Below are positions 1 to 10,483 of a stretch of DNA of 64,000 bases, piece by piece. Made by a program: the position numbers and the translations under genes. Source of the stretch: Isoetes taiwanensis (lineage: Eukaryota; Streptophyta; Lycopodiopsida; Isoetales; Isoetaceae). The stretch lies in the NCBI GenBank assembly GCA_021234155.1, contig JAJEKV010000016.1, forward strand, positions 684,001-748,000, written 5' to 3'. Positions within the stretch are counted from its first letter, which is position 1. The number at the start of each line of letters is the position of its first letter. The notes under the pieces were generated by a model. The model worked only from the letters and a program-made list of their open reading frames with translations. It searched no databases and was not told the origin of the DNA.

Positions 1-1
1 A

Positions 2-98
2 TCCTCGAAAGTCAAGGTGCTCAATAATCCTGATTCTAAGGGAAAAAGTATTATGGAGGATAATCCCACTGAAAAAGCTAAATCCAGTTCTCTAACAA
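2..98 (+). pseudogene. LINE ORF1, upstream piece (cut by Helitron insertion)
   Basis: Frame 2 is open from the window edge to base 98 and reads as a polar Lys/Ser/Pro/Glu-rich segment. It continues in the same frame at 5508 if the two Helitrons are removed: the codon split by the insertion is base 98 plus bases 5508-5509. Such low-complexity polar stretches are common in the C-terminal part of plant LINE ORF1 proteins. No catalytic motif is expected or seen. Assignment to ORF1 rests on this frame continuity and on the ORF2 downstream. Confidence 0.7.
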
Positions 99-109
99 CT
101 AGTAATGGT

Positions 110-126
110 GCCCAGCGTTGCTGGGC
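110..126 (-). repeat. Helitron 3'-terminal hairpin (element C)
   Basis: GCCCAGC, a 3-base loop and GCTGGGC form a perfect 7-bp stem just inside the CTAG terminus. Helitrons carry such a hairpin as their replication stop signal. Confidence 0.85.
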
Positions 127-159
127 ATAAATTAGGAATCTGTACGGACAAAAACCTAT

Positions 160-1815
160 TCATTCTACCATTTTTCATTCTCTTTTTTTCTTTTTTTAAT
201 CCCCTTGTCCCTCCCTTTACCTTCCCTTTCCCCTTCCCCTTTTTCCCTTTCTCTTTTTTTCTGATGGGCTTTTTTCCTTTCTTTTTTATCTTTCCCCAGC
301 TCTTTCTATTTTTCCCTTTGCTTTTTCCCTTCCTTTTCTTTTTCCTATTCTTTTTCTCTTTCCCGTTTCTCATGCATTTTTTTTTCGTTCTCTTTTGCTC
401 ACCTTTTTATGTGCCCTTTTTCTTCCTTTCCCCACCCTCTTCCTCTTGATCACGTGCCCTTTTTTCCATCTCTTTTCCCATTTCCCTCTCCCCGTTTCCT
501 CATGCCCTTTTTCAACTTTACATTCCCTTTTCTGCTTCCTTTGTCCTTTCAACTTTACATTCCCTTTTCGTCCTTTCCCCACCCTTTCGCTTTTCCCCGT
601 GCCCTTTTTCCCTTTCCTTTCCCTTCCCGCTTCCTTTTCATTTTCTCTTTCCCTTTCCCTTTCCCTTTCCCTTTCCCTTTCCCTTTCCCTTTCTCTTTCC
701 ATATGCCTCTTTCTATTCCTTTTTCTCAACTTTTTTATGTGCCTTTTTTCCTTCTTTCCCTATCCTCCTCAACCTTTTTGCCTTTCCAATTTCTCCTTTC
801 CTGTTTTTCTTGTTACTTTTCCCTTTCCCATGCTCTTTTTCCCCTTTACTCACCCTTTTCTTTCTCCCTTTTGTCCCATGCCCTTTTCCCTTCCTCCTTT
901 TCTGTTCCTTGTTCCTTACCCTTTTCCACCACCCTTTTCCTCCTTTTTCCATCTTTTTCCTCTCCCTTTTTCTAGATGCTCTTTTTGCTTCCCGTTTCCT
1001 CTTTCTTCACCCTTTCTCTCTTCCCGTTTTTTCCACGCCCTTTCCCTTTTCCCCTTTTCCTCGTGCCCTTTTCCCAGATTCTCTTTTGCCCCTTTCCTCC
1101 CTCTCTTTTTCTTTTTCCTTTCCATTTCACTTTTCCCATGCGCTTTGTTTGTCCCCTTCTTCCCACCTTTTCTTATTTTCCCTTAACTTTTTCTCCTTTC
1201 CCACCTTACTTTCTTACCCTTTTCCCGGTGCCCTATCACCTCTCCTTTTCTGTCCCCTTTTCTATTTCCTTTTCCCATCTTTCCTTTTTCATCCTTTCTA
1301 ATTCCTTTTTCGTCCTTCCTAGTTTTTATTTTTTTTCCTTTACTTCTTTTCACTTCATTTCTTTCTTACTTTTACCCTTTTTACCTTTTTCCTTCTTTCC
1401 TTCTTTTTTTCCTTTTCCCTCTTTCCTTTTATTTTTTTCCTTTTCCATTTTTTTTTCTTGTTTTTGTTTCCCTTTATCTTTATTTCCCTCTTCCCTTTTT
1501 CCCTTCCCCTTTTCCTTTTTCCTTTTCCCATTTCCCTTTTTGACTATCGGATTGAGTGAATTTTGGCCATCGGTCATTTTATCTTCCCTTTTTCCCTTTT
1601 CTCCTTCTCTTTTTGTTTTCCCCTTCCTTACCCTTTTTTGTTCCTTTTCCTTCTTCCCCTTTTTTGTTTTCTATTTTTCCTTTTCCATTTTTTATTTTTT
1701 CATATTCTTATTTCTCCTTTTCCCTTTTCCCTTTTTTCCGTTTGTCCTTTCTCTCTCACTTTTCCTTTTCCCTTCCCCTTTTCCTTTTTCCCTTTTCCCT
1801 TTCATCGTTCGACTG
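160..1815. repeat. 1.65-kb polypyrimidine/polypurine tract
   Basis: The plus strand is almost pure C and T for more than 1.6 kb, built from runs such as CCCTTT, CTTTTT and TTTCC. It is interrupted mainly by short motifs like CATGCCC or GTGCCC followed by a T-run, which recur irregularly (for example near 411, 455, 499, 597, 737, 877, 1063 and 1137). This suggests a diverged minisatellite grown from a CATGCCCTTTTTC-like unit. Two copies of a GACT-TC-GATTGAGTGAA motif sit near its right end (about 1541-1560 and 1809-1828). The long open frames here are a by-product of composition, not genes. Mirror-symmetric pyrimidine tracts of this kind can form triplex DNA. Confidence 0.95.
648..693. repeat. 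(TTTCCC)n microsatellite
   Basis: About seven near-perfect TTTCCC hexamers lie inside the polypyrimidine tract. The unit differs from the plant telomere repeat TTTAGGG on either strand. Confidence 0.9.
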
Positions 1816-1968
1816 TCAGATTGAGTGAATCATATTGGAGCCATGGTCAAGATGAAACTTTAGTTGAAAACACACACACATCATCTCCACCGTTGGTCAA
1901 TCAAATCCTTGATCGTCCGATCTAGGGCTCCATTGAAGACACACGCTATATAACATTATAATATAAGA

Positions 1969-4900
1969 CTAGTAACGGTGCCCAGCTTTGCTGGGCATAA
2001 TTTGGAAATCTGTAAATGCTGGGAACTTGTGCATTTGCGTATTGTAACTTCTAGTCCTTTGGATCATTTTAGAAACTTGTAGAGTAACTTTTAGGCCCTT
2101 GGATCATTGGGAACTTGTAGAATGCAAGTAGCCATGTCTATGAGTTGTTGAGGTTGTTTACTAAATCTCATATAGTCACTCGCTCTTGCTACTTTTATAT
2201 GAATGTGGATGTCTTGTGGCTTTGGATGTGTTGTGAACAACATTATGTAACCCTTTGAAGGCATTACATTTAATGCGTTATTGGTGTGACCTTAGATAGC
2301 TTGCTCATTGTGGGTTGCATCTATTCTTTAAAAGTACTTGGAACCTTTGATTAGAGCTACAATTCAAAATACTTGGATTTTGTTAATTGTGTGCACAAAT
2401 AAAATATAATGAAACTTGTGGACATGCCTCTTGCCAATTAAATAAGAAACATCGCAAAAGACGAAACATGGCCAATGTGCATTTTCTATGTATCTAAAGT
2501 GTGCCTATTATAATATCTCTAGGAAACAAAGCTTCGTTTTGAACCATTGGCAAAAAGTATATCGCAAAACAATGGGATCTTTACGCATGTTAGTGGCATG
2601 ACGTAAAAAATATTAACTATCTATCTATCTATAAATAATAAGGCAAAATTGTTTCTTCTTAGCAGTTTAACAAACTGCTTTAGTGACTTCATGTAAATCA
2701 TCTTTTTATATGCACTTATGTTGCTCTTGTTACAGTTAAACGGTGAAGTGATGATTTAAGGGTAGGTCAGGTAAGCAAATAAAATGAATTTCCTCCCGTA
2801 CACCAGGGTTGATTGACCCTTATTAAGGTAGTGTTATTACATTTTTATCTTGTAATTGTATGGCCTCATCATTCAATAGCAATGACTTTAAATAAAGGTA
2901 AACATAAAATTAATTCCCTGAATATTACTGAATATTACGTAGGAACTCTCAAGTTGCTGCCAATAACCATAATTTTGCATGTTGTATGTGAAGTAAACAT
3001 CTTGAGACCTAGCTTGCTAGTATACGGTTTGCTGGTGGTTTTTGTTTGGTGGTTTTTGTTGTGTATCTGCATAACGGTACCAGAGACTTATAGCAGAAAG
3101 CTCGAGTCAATTTCAGAGTGATCACATGGTACCTTTTTTTTTATATTTCATGAAGAAGCCATTGAAGCAAGGCTGCTCATGTGCGAAATGGAGGATTTTA
3201 GACTTTTTGCCATCTTCGGAGTAGAACTAAGCTTTAACAATATGCAGCATCTTCAATATATTAATCCTTCATTTGGGCAGTTGTATTTCGCATCCCTTGC
3301 AATAAAGTAGAAGCTTAAAATCAAGACTTGCACAGACATTAACTGGCAGGAGCCTTGAAAGGAAAAGAGCAAGTCGCAAATCGCCTTCGGACAAACTCTC
3401 GCCCACTGCTCCTGCCGAAGAAATCCTAAAGAAAAGTAATAACATCCTAAAGAAACATAGTCTGGGGAAGAGCTCCCACGAATGGAATAACCCGGCCACG
3501 ACCTCTGTCCTGTTGAAGCTTAAAAAAATAACTATAAACTATTGCCAGATCCATGTCTTCCAGGATATTTCTGTGAAAATGTTTCAGCATATTTCTACCT
3601 TGCAGCATTCATAATAGTGGCCATATGCACCCATACACTACACCGCCCAAGGTGAATCGATGGGCCACAGATCACAAAGGATCTTCAACCAGCAACAAAG
3701 GATCTTCCTAAGCAACTGTGTTTTGCTATCATGAGTACATGCTGCTGCCTCCTCATCTCGCTTCGAATTTGTGGAATATAAAAAAACCTGCTATTTGCTA
3801 CAACGACAACCGATGAAAAAAGACAACTGGTAAATGGGACCAATGCAAGAGTGCAACTGTCTGATTCATAGCTAATCTGCTCATGAAATTGATTGGCACA
3901 ATTTCCTGGAATTGTAAGCAAACTGGCTGCTAAAGAGTACTTATGCTCGAGTTCAAAGTGTGTACATCTGATATCCTGTTTCAGGGTCAATACGAATCAT
4001 GATACTAAAGTACAACCCAAGGACATTCTTAATGATAATGAAGGACATTTTTGGTCTTGCTTTTCTTGGCAAGCAAGGCTAAGTTGCTCTATGTAGGTGA
4101 GTGATAAATTCGAAGCCATGAAAGCGCAGGCAACATTGGGATAGCAGATTCACCAAAATGTTAAACATTAAATTAATTACCCTAGCTTAGGTGATCAAAG
4201 TTGTTTCCCGCATAACTTGCCAAATATTTGGGGTCTTGACATGTTGCTCATGCACCTCTCTAAAAAATAATTGCATCCTGTCTTTGCCATCTGTCGCATG
4301 GCTGCAATTCTTGAGGATGCCATAGTGGAGAATTAAAAGAAGAGAGCGAGCTTTATAAAGTCAATAAGCAATTCACTTTACCTCTGGACGTAGCATAACT
4401 GCATTCTATACTACTATTCGTATCAGATACCAACCTTCATACCTGCCATAGAATTAACAAAATAAGCATCAATGGCACAGAAAAGAGATGTTATTGTAAT
4501 TAACAGATAGACCCTTACAGGAGGAAAAAGAATTGAAATGCTATCTCTCTTATGTAATAAAGATTTATAATTAATTATTGTCCAAGCTTACCCTTATGTA
4601 TAAGAGTTCAAAGGATTTCACAATGTGTGGACAATCGGTGTGAAGAAAATTACTTTTCGCAGAGATATTTCCCCTTGCCTTTTACCAGAGGCTATGATCC
4701 CCTATGTATGCCATGGTTACATAACGTGGATGAAAGTATAGGATCTTACCACAAAGAACCAAGAGATTGTTTGTTGGTTGCCAGTCCCTATTGCAACATG
4801 CCATAATCTAGTGCTCGAATTTAGGCTGAAGCACACAAGCCAATCCTTTAAAGTTGAAATGATGATAACATTGGCGATCTGCAAATGATAAGAAAAAATG

Positions 4901-5507
4901 GCATGAGCATTTATGGTTGCTTCTATATAGAGCCTGTTCCGTTGTACCAAGACAAACCAAAACAATTGTTGAGATTAATTATTCTACATGTAGAAAAGTT
5001 TGAAGGTATGCTTACAGGAACCACAGATTCTTTACCTGCTATCATCTGTGGAGGCATAAGAAGTAGAGATCGAGGCATAAGAAGCAGAGGTCAAGTCTAT
5101 CTATGATTGTTGCTGCGCTTTTCCTCTTTGATCATTGTTGTACTTTTCCTTCCGCTACAGTAAATTGTGGCCGCTGGCTTAACTTGGGTCGAAGCTCCTC
5201 CGGATAACGTGCCGCTGGTCTCCTACTGTAACAGATGACTACAAAACTTGCTACTGCAAAAAGACTTGGCTGTGGCTTGGATGCTTCCAGTATGTTGAAG
5301 AAGGAGCAAAACAAATCCGAGAAGCTTCTTTCACAGAAGCGAGCTCTGCCAAGCCGCCCGATCCTCCCTAACCTAGGATGCCTTCGCAAAAAACCACACA
5401 TGATCTAGGGCGTGGTCTGGACCGTCTGGCGTGTTAGATCAAATTTGGGCCGTCCGATTTAGGGCGACAAACAAAACAGACAAACACTAAAATTTTATTA
5501 TAAAGGA
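1969..5507 (-). mobile_element. Helitron D (non-autonomous, 3.5 kb), upstream member of a tandem pair
   Basis: On the minus strand it starts TCCTTTATAATAAAATTTT at 5507 and ends CTAG at 1969-1972, after a 7-bp hairpin at 1980-1996. Its 3' end directly abuts the 5' TC of Helitron C, with no base between them. The body is ordinary AT-rich sequence plus a somewhat GC-richer block at about 5130-5420. I find no Rep or helicase motif and no ORF I can recognise. Short frames such as those at 3269-3499 or 3685-3990 show no family features. It may carry captured host sequence, but I cannot name a source. Confidence 0.85.
1980..1996 (-). repeat. Helitron 3'-terminal hairpin (element D)
   Basis: GCCCAGC, a TTT loop (plus strand) and GCTGGGC form a 7-bp stem just before the CTAG end at 1969-1972. 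Confidence 0.85.
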
Positions 5508-6227
5508 TTAGAGAACCTCAATGTGTTGGGAATGATTACTCTTCATCCGAAGAGTCATCTGGGTATAAGGAAAAAGGGGGGCCAAGCTCGCCTAAGTCTA
5601 CCTCTGATTCCCCTCTTCCTATTGTGGAGCTTTTTCCCAAAGGACCAGAGGATAGGGTACCAATCACACAGGTACCCCCAGGCATTCCCCAGCTCCACTC
5701 TAATCATGGAGACAAGGAGGCCTTACCTGTAGATGCAGGCATGGTCCAACTTGAATCACAGGTACATACAAAAAATCGAGAGGAATAAGACAATGTCCTA
5801 TGCCAAAGACTTGTAACTCCAGAAGGCCAAGGAATTGGTGATGAACACAATAGTAGACCTGTAAGTCCAGCTGGCAAGAATTGGGAATTCATCCCCAAAT
5901 ACTTGTAACTCCAGTAGGCCAGGGAACTATCAGTGAACAAACCAATAGACTTGCGAAGTCCTGATGGCCAAGGATTGACAATGGACACTCCAGTGTCCAG
6001 TGGTGGAAAAAGATGTCTTCAAGACACCAGCTGCACAGTTAAGGGAATTGAAGGACACTTCATTTGTCTGGAAAATTTTGGGAAGGTGAAGATGACAGTG
6101 AAGATGAAATTGGGAGGAATTCCAAAGAACTATCCTTTGTTATCCCACTTCCTCATACTAAAAAAAGGCAAAAAAAGGTCTATACCCCTAGGGAGAATGG
6201 GCCTGTCACCAGGAGCTCCAAAATTTA
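5508..6227 (+). pseudogene. LINE ORF1, downstream piece with internal repeats
   Basis: The frame carried over from 2-98 stays open to TAA at 5786-5788. It reads as a Ser/Pro/Glu-rich, low-complexity protein tail. Beyond the stop the same frame is mostly readable to about 6130, with two further stops near 5905-5915. Around 5808-6000 a degenerate repeat is visible, with TP-GQG and SP-G motifs recurring about every 20-35 codons. No zinc knuckle is seen in this part. It lies just upstream of ORF2, as ORF1 does in L1-type elements. Confidence 0.6.
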
Positions 6228-9200
6228 ATGAAGATAGTGTCCTGGAACTTAAGAGGAATTAAGGGACCCCTAAAAAGGAAAAGGGCTCTGATTGCCTTGA
6301 AAGAACTAAAGGCAGATATAATCTTACTGCAAGAACACAGATTACCAGCCTTTGAGGCATCAAATTTAGGCAGTTGAATTTTTCCCAGTGGAGATTCTAT
6401 ATGGGCCCCAGCAGATGGCACTAAAGGTGGCATATGTATTGCCTGGAATGGTTATAAAAAGGTAAATTCCTTTTTGCATCCTTCAGGTAGATGGCAGGTA
6501 GTCTTGCTGGAGATAGAACAAGAAAGTGTAGGCATTATCAATGTCTATGCTTCCACTTCCCCTGAGGAAAGAGAGATGCAGTGGAAAAATATGACAGACT
6601 GGCAGCAGGGGCAGAGCACAAATAATTGGATTCTTAGTGGAGATTTCAATAATACCCCTTCATGGGAACAGAAAGCAGGAAAAAAGCTCAACATGTCCAA
6701 AGGAGAGAGATCCCAATGGGAGAAGTTGTCCCACAACTTTGTATACCATGCTCCCTCTTCTTCTAATGCATACTCCTGGTGCAATAAGAGACAAGGGAAT
6801 GATAGGGTGTATTGTCTCCTAGATAGGTTCTACACCAACATCTCTACCTTAGAAGGATGGGATAGTCTGATCATTGAGAATGATTGTAGTAACTCAATAT
6901 CTGACCACTATCCACAAATTCTGGACACAGGCATCCTACCTCAGAATAGACATGCTGATACACCATTCAAGTTTAATGTCAGTTTGCTAAACAATAAAAC
7001 CTTCTGTGAAGACTTCACAAGGTTTTATGGCGCACTGGAAAGAGTGAATGCTAGTGGCTCAATGAAAGAGTTCATAAGAAAATGCAAGCAGATCAAAAAT
7101 TGGATTAAACAATGGGGTAGGGAGTGGAACAAAAAAAAATGTGGAAATAAGAGATGTCAGACAAAATCTTTTTCTGGACAAAACCAATGTGTTGTTGCAG
7201 CAAAGGGAAGAGTATCTGGAAAGAAAAGTAAAGTTGATTGAAGAACATGAGGCCAAAAGTTTGGCAGTCAAGAGCAGAAGCTTGTATGTTAATTCGATGG
7301 ATTATTGCAGTTCTAAATTCTTTTATAGAGCAGCTAAAAGCAGGATAATGAACAATGGAATAGTCACAATACATGATGAGAATCAGTGTGAACTGTCCAA
7401 ACAGGAAGACATCCAAAAATTGTTCTTCAACAAATACAAGGAACTCTTTGCAGCCACATGCACAGACAATGGCAGAATGTTAGAGTTCTTTGATTATCTT
7501 GGCCCAAAGGATACACACATTGAAGATCAACAGCTTTTGGCCACTCCAATGGAAGCATAGATTCTTAGAACTATCAGAAGTATGGCTCATGGTAAGAGCC
7601 CGGGACCTGATGGGCTGCCCCCGGAATTCTATGAACACTTTTGGAGCATAATGGATAAAGACATTACCACATTTATTCAAGGTGCCTGGCAGGCAGAAAA
7701 GTTACATCCAGCAGTAAATGCTGGTCTAATTGCATTGGTACCAAAAGTGGATAAGCCCTCTACATTCTCAGATTGGAGACCAATATCACTTACAAATGTA
7801 TCATATAAAATATTGGCCAAAGTCTTTGCCAATAGGATTAAGAAAATTCTTCAAGAGAAGATTAGCCCAGTTCAATCAGGTTTCCTTCCAGGCAGAAGCA
7901 TATTAGATAACTTCATTGGTGCATATGAAGGATTACATTGGAATGGGGTGACCAATCAAGGATGTGTACTTCTTAAACTGGACTTCAGAAGGGCTTATGA
8001 CACCATTGACTGGAAGTTTCTATATAGAGCCATGTCCCAGTTAGGTTTCTCAGAGCATGTCATTGCAAAAATTGCTGGGTTCAATGTTACAGGGTGTTCT
8101 GCAGTTATGGTCAATGGTTCCCCCTCTCCCTTCTTTGAATGCAAAAGAGGGGTCAGATAGGGATGCCCTTTGGCTCCCTACCTGTTCCTAATTGTAGCTG
8201 AAATGGTAACAAGGGTTATCATGAAATTGCAACAAACAGACAGAATTAGTTGTCTTAAGCTTCCAAATACAACTGACACTTTGTCAGTTATGCAATATGC
8301 TGATGACACGTTTGTGTTTTTAAGGAAGCAGGGAGACAGTATTAAGAACTTTCTTGATGCAATGGATCTCTTTGGGCAGGGATAAATGTGCAATCATTTT
8401 GGATAGCTCAGATGATTTTATTCAAGGAATTAAAGTATGTGGCCTCCATACTGCTACAAAATTATTGGGCTTACCTCTAGCTCTTAACATGAGTCTGCAT
8501 GGCTTGTGGGAACCAATTGTCCTCTATCTCTGGCTGGGAGAGTGCAAATAATTAATGGGGTCATTGCCAGCTCTCATGTTTATTTCTCATCAGCTATAAT
8601 TGCAGACAGGAAAACTTGTCAGGAACTAGAAGTTATTATGAAGGAGTTTATTTGGCAGGGAGCACACATGGTCGGGTGGAAGCATCTGACTCTCCCTAGG
8701 AAAAAAGGAGGACTGGGGTGTAAAGATCTGTTTCTACAGGCCCAGGTTTTGGCAGCAAAATTGGTTTGGAGATCTCTGGTCTCAGCATCTAAGTCTCCTG
8801 CCCTTCTCCTCACCAAATACTGAGTACAGAAAACCTCCCTGGTAGGAAGTCCATCTACTCCTCATCATCTCCCAGACTCGGCATTCTATCAACTTAACCC
8901 TACTCCAGGTACATCTACCATTATGAGAAGAATTATCCAAGCCTGGAATAAGGTATCTGTGTGTTTTAAGGCCCATCCAATTGAAAATGTTTCAAAAGAT
9001 TTCAATTTCTTCTGGCATCAGGGTTTAGTTGATGAGGAAGATGGGTGTCTGGCCCTAAAGCATCCAAGGAAATATAAAGAGTGGAAACTCAGTGGTTTAG
9101 GCACCACTGGGAGTATGTCTAATGGTACAGAGTGGAAGACATGGCAAGAAATTTTCAATGTTGTGCAGGACTCCACCTCAAACATGAATATTTACAAGAT

Positions 9201-9918
9201 CCTTACTAGACACCATATAGGAACAGGAGTTCAAATTAGGGATCAGAACTGGGCTGTACAAGACAAAGGATATAGTGTGGCCAAGATATATGCCTTGCTG
9301 TTGTGTGACCATGGAACTAAAGTTTCAAATCAATGGGGTTGCACAGAGATGGAGGCTATTAGGGTCATAAAGAAAGGATGGAAATTACAGTGTGCTAAAA
9401 AAGTTATCTTATTCAGATGGTTGGTGCTAAATAAGAGTCTCAAATCTAATGCTTATAGAGCAAAATATAATGCTCAAACTTCAGACAGATGTCCTCTAGG
9501 TTGTGGCCAAGCTGAAACATCTTGCCATATCTTTATATGTCCATGGCTGACACCTTTTTGGACATGGATAAGCAATTACATTGGTCCTCCCCCTGCTTCA
9601 GAACAAGGGTTATTTGACTTCCTTGCAAACAGTTCCCCTTTTATGGATACCATCAGAACTCTTATCTTATGGACAATTTGGAAGCACAGAAATGATGTTG
9701 CTATCAATCATCACCGCCCGGATCTGAATTTCCTTAAGACAACAATCCAATTAGAGTTGGCTGATGCAGCTATGACTCATAGATTGAGCAGGGGATCCAA
9801 CTATGACAAAAATTGGGATGGTTTAGGATCCTTTCAAGGGTTCTATGCTTTTTTCTCTTCTTATTTCAATAATCTTTGTGATCCTGATGGCAGAGTACCT
9901 GGTCAACAAACACCGTGA
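6228..9918 (+). pseudogene. LINE ORF2: APE endonuclease / reverse transcriptase / zf-RVT, decayed
   Basis: The ATG at 6228 opens a typical L1 ORF2 with MKIVSWNLRGIKG. The endonuclease motifs follow in order: LLQEHR, GDFNNTP (about 6640), DRFY and SDHYPQ (about 6900). The reverse transcriptase begins with KSPGPDGLPPEFY (about 7590), then WRPISL, QSGFLPGR, LDFRRAYDTIDW and YADD (8296-8307). The C-terminal part has a CPLGCG...CHIFICPW zinc-binding region (about 9490-9545). The gene is dead: TGA at 6375-6377, a frameshift near 7130, TAG at 7558-7560, TAG at 8158-8160 (in the usual RQG-CP context), a frameshift near 8380-8540 and a stop at 8821-8823. In life it would nick target DNA and reverse-transcribe the element RNA. 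Confidence 0.93.
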
Positions 9919-10246
9919 AGGAGGTCATATGAGAGAGGTTCCGGAGGACACAAGGCCAATGACTCACAGGGAGGTACTGGAAGCTCTGCTATGGGTCAAG
10001 ACCGAAACCATCATGATCAAAATGTTGGAGCGGGTTTTGAGAGATGAAGATATTTGGCAATTCAAACAGGAACTCAAACCATATTTTGAAGACAAGCTCA
10101 GGATCTGTGAAGGCGCGAGAGAGTCGTGGATTCTCTATATTTTGGACTCGGCTGCATATGGGGCTATCGAACTCGACAATCTGCTCTTTGAGAGCACAAC
10201 CCATGCCTTCGCAATAATAACTCTTGATGAAGTTATGGATGATTGA
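9887..10246 (+). CDS. Small third ORF at the 3' end of the LINE, overlapping ORF2
   Basis: An ATG at 9887 opens a 119-codon frame that overlaps the end of ORF2 (stop at 9916-9918) in a different register and ends at 10246. Unlike ORF2, it has no stop or obvious frameshift. The predicted protein is charged and probably helical, with many Glu, Lys and Leu residues, and has no motif I recognise. Plant L1 elements are usually described with two ORFs, so this is either an extra ORF, a captured exon, or an ORF2 tail displaced by a frameshift near 9900. Its open state in an otherwise broken element is the main reason to list it. Confidence 0.45.
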   Translation: MAEYLVNKHREGGHMREVPEDTRPMTHREVLEALLWVKTETIMIKMLERVLRDEDIWQFKQELKPYFEDKLRICEGARESWILYILDSAAYGAIELDNLLFESTTHAFAIITLDEVMDD

Positions 10247-10483
10247 GGCATTATCAAACTATGCTTGACTGCTCTTTCTTTTCAGTATCATGCCTTAAAC
10301 TTTAAATCTGGCTATTTTGGATTAATCTTTTAAACAGTGTTTTAATCTAGCTGAAACTTCCTCCTCTGGAGAGTCAGGCCTAGCTAAGGCCTTATAACAG
10401 AGCTCTACTCTGTTCATTTTTGTATTACTATGTATTACATGTAATATAACACATCTGCCGTTTCTAAAAAAAAAAAAAAAAAA
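10247..10483 (+). other. LINE 3' UTR and poly(A) tail
   Basis: About 220 bases without an ORF are followed by 18 A residues (10466-10483). This is the 3' end of the LINE transcript copied into the genome. Confidence 0.85.

Larger units (their letters stand above)
99..1968 (-). mobile_element. Helitron C (non-autonomous, 1.87 kb), downstream member of a tandem pair
   Basis: On the minus strand the element starts with TC (TCTTATATTATAATG) at 1968 and ends with CTAG at 99-102. A 7-bp-stem hairpin (110-126) lies about 8 bases before the CTAG. TC...CTRR ends, a subterminal hairpin and insertion between A and T without duplication are the hallmarks of Helitrons. The left flank is A (98 read through the element) and T on the other side. 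No Rep/helicase ORF is present, so it must rely on enzymes in trans. Its body is almost entirely a polypyrimidine tract. A CGTCCGAT-TAGGGC motif near its 5' end is shared with the neighbouring Helitron D. Confidence 0.85.
1..10483 (+). mobile_element. L1-like LINE retrotransposon, 5' end outside window, interrupted by two Helitrons
   Basis: The element shows ORF1 pieces, an APE-type endonuclease, a reverse transcriptase with YADD at 8296-8307, a C-terminal zinc-binding region of the zf-RVT kind, a short 3' UTR and an 18-nt poly(A) at 10466-10483. This order is that of plant L1-clade LINEs. The copy is dead: ORF2 has three in-frame stops and at least three frameshifts. Bases 99-5507 are two later Helitrons. 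A second A-run at 22544-22558, beyond the 12-kb element that starts at the poly(A), suggests that the original tail was longer and was split by that insertion. The 5' end lies to the left of the window, so no target-site duplication can be checked. Confidence 0.9.

Noticed and set aside
648-693. Interstitial telomere repeat
   Set aside because: The unit is TTTCCC, not TTTAGGG or its complement.
105-1925. Long overlapping ORFs on both strands
   Set aside because: They are forced by the pyrimidine-only composition, which has almost no stop codons. The proteins are only Phe/Pro/Leu/Ser or Lys/Arg/Gly/Glu.
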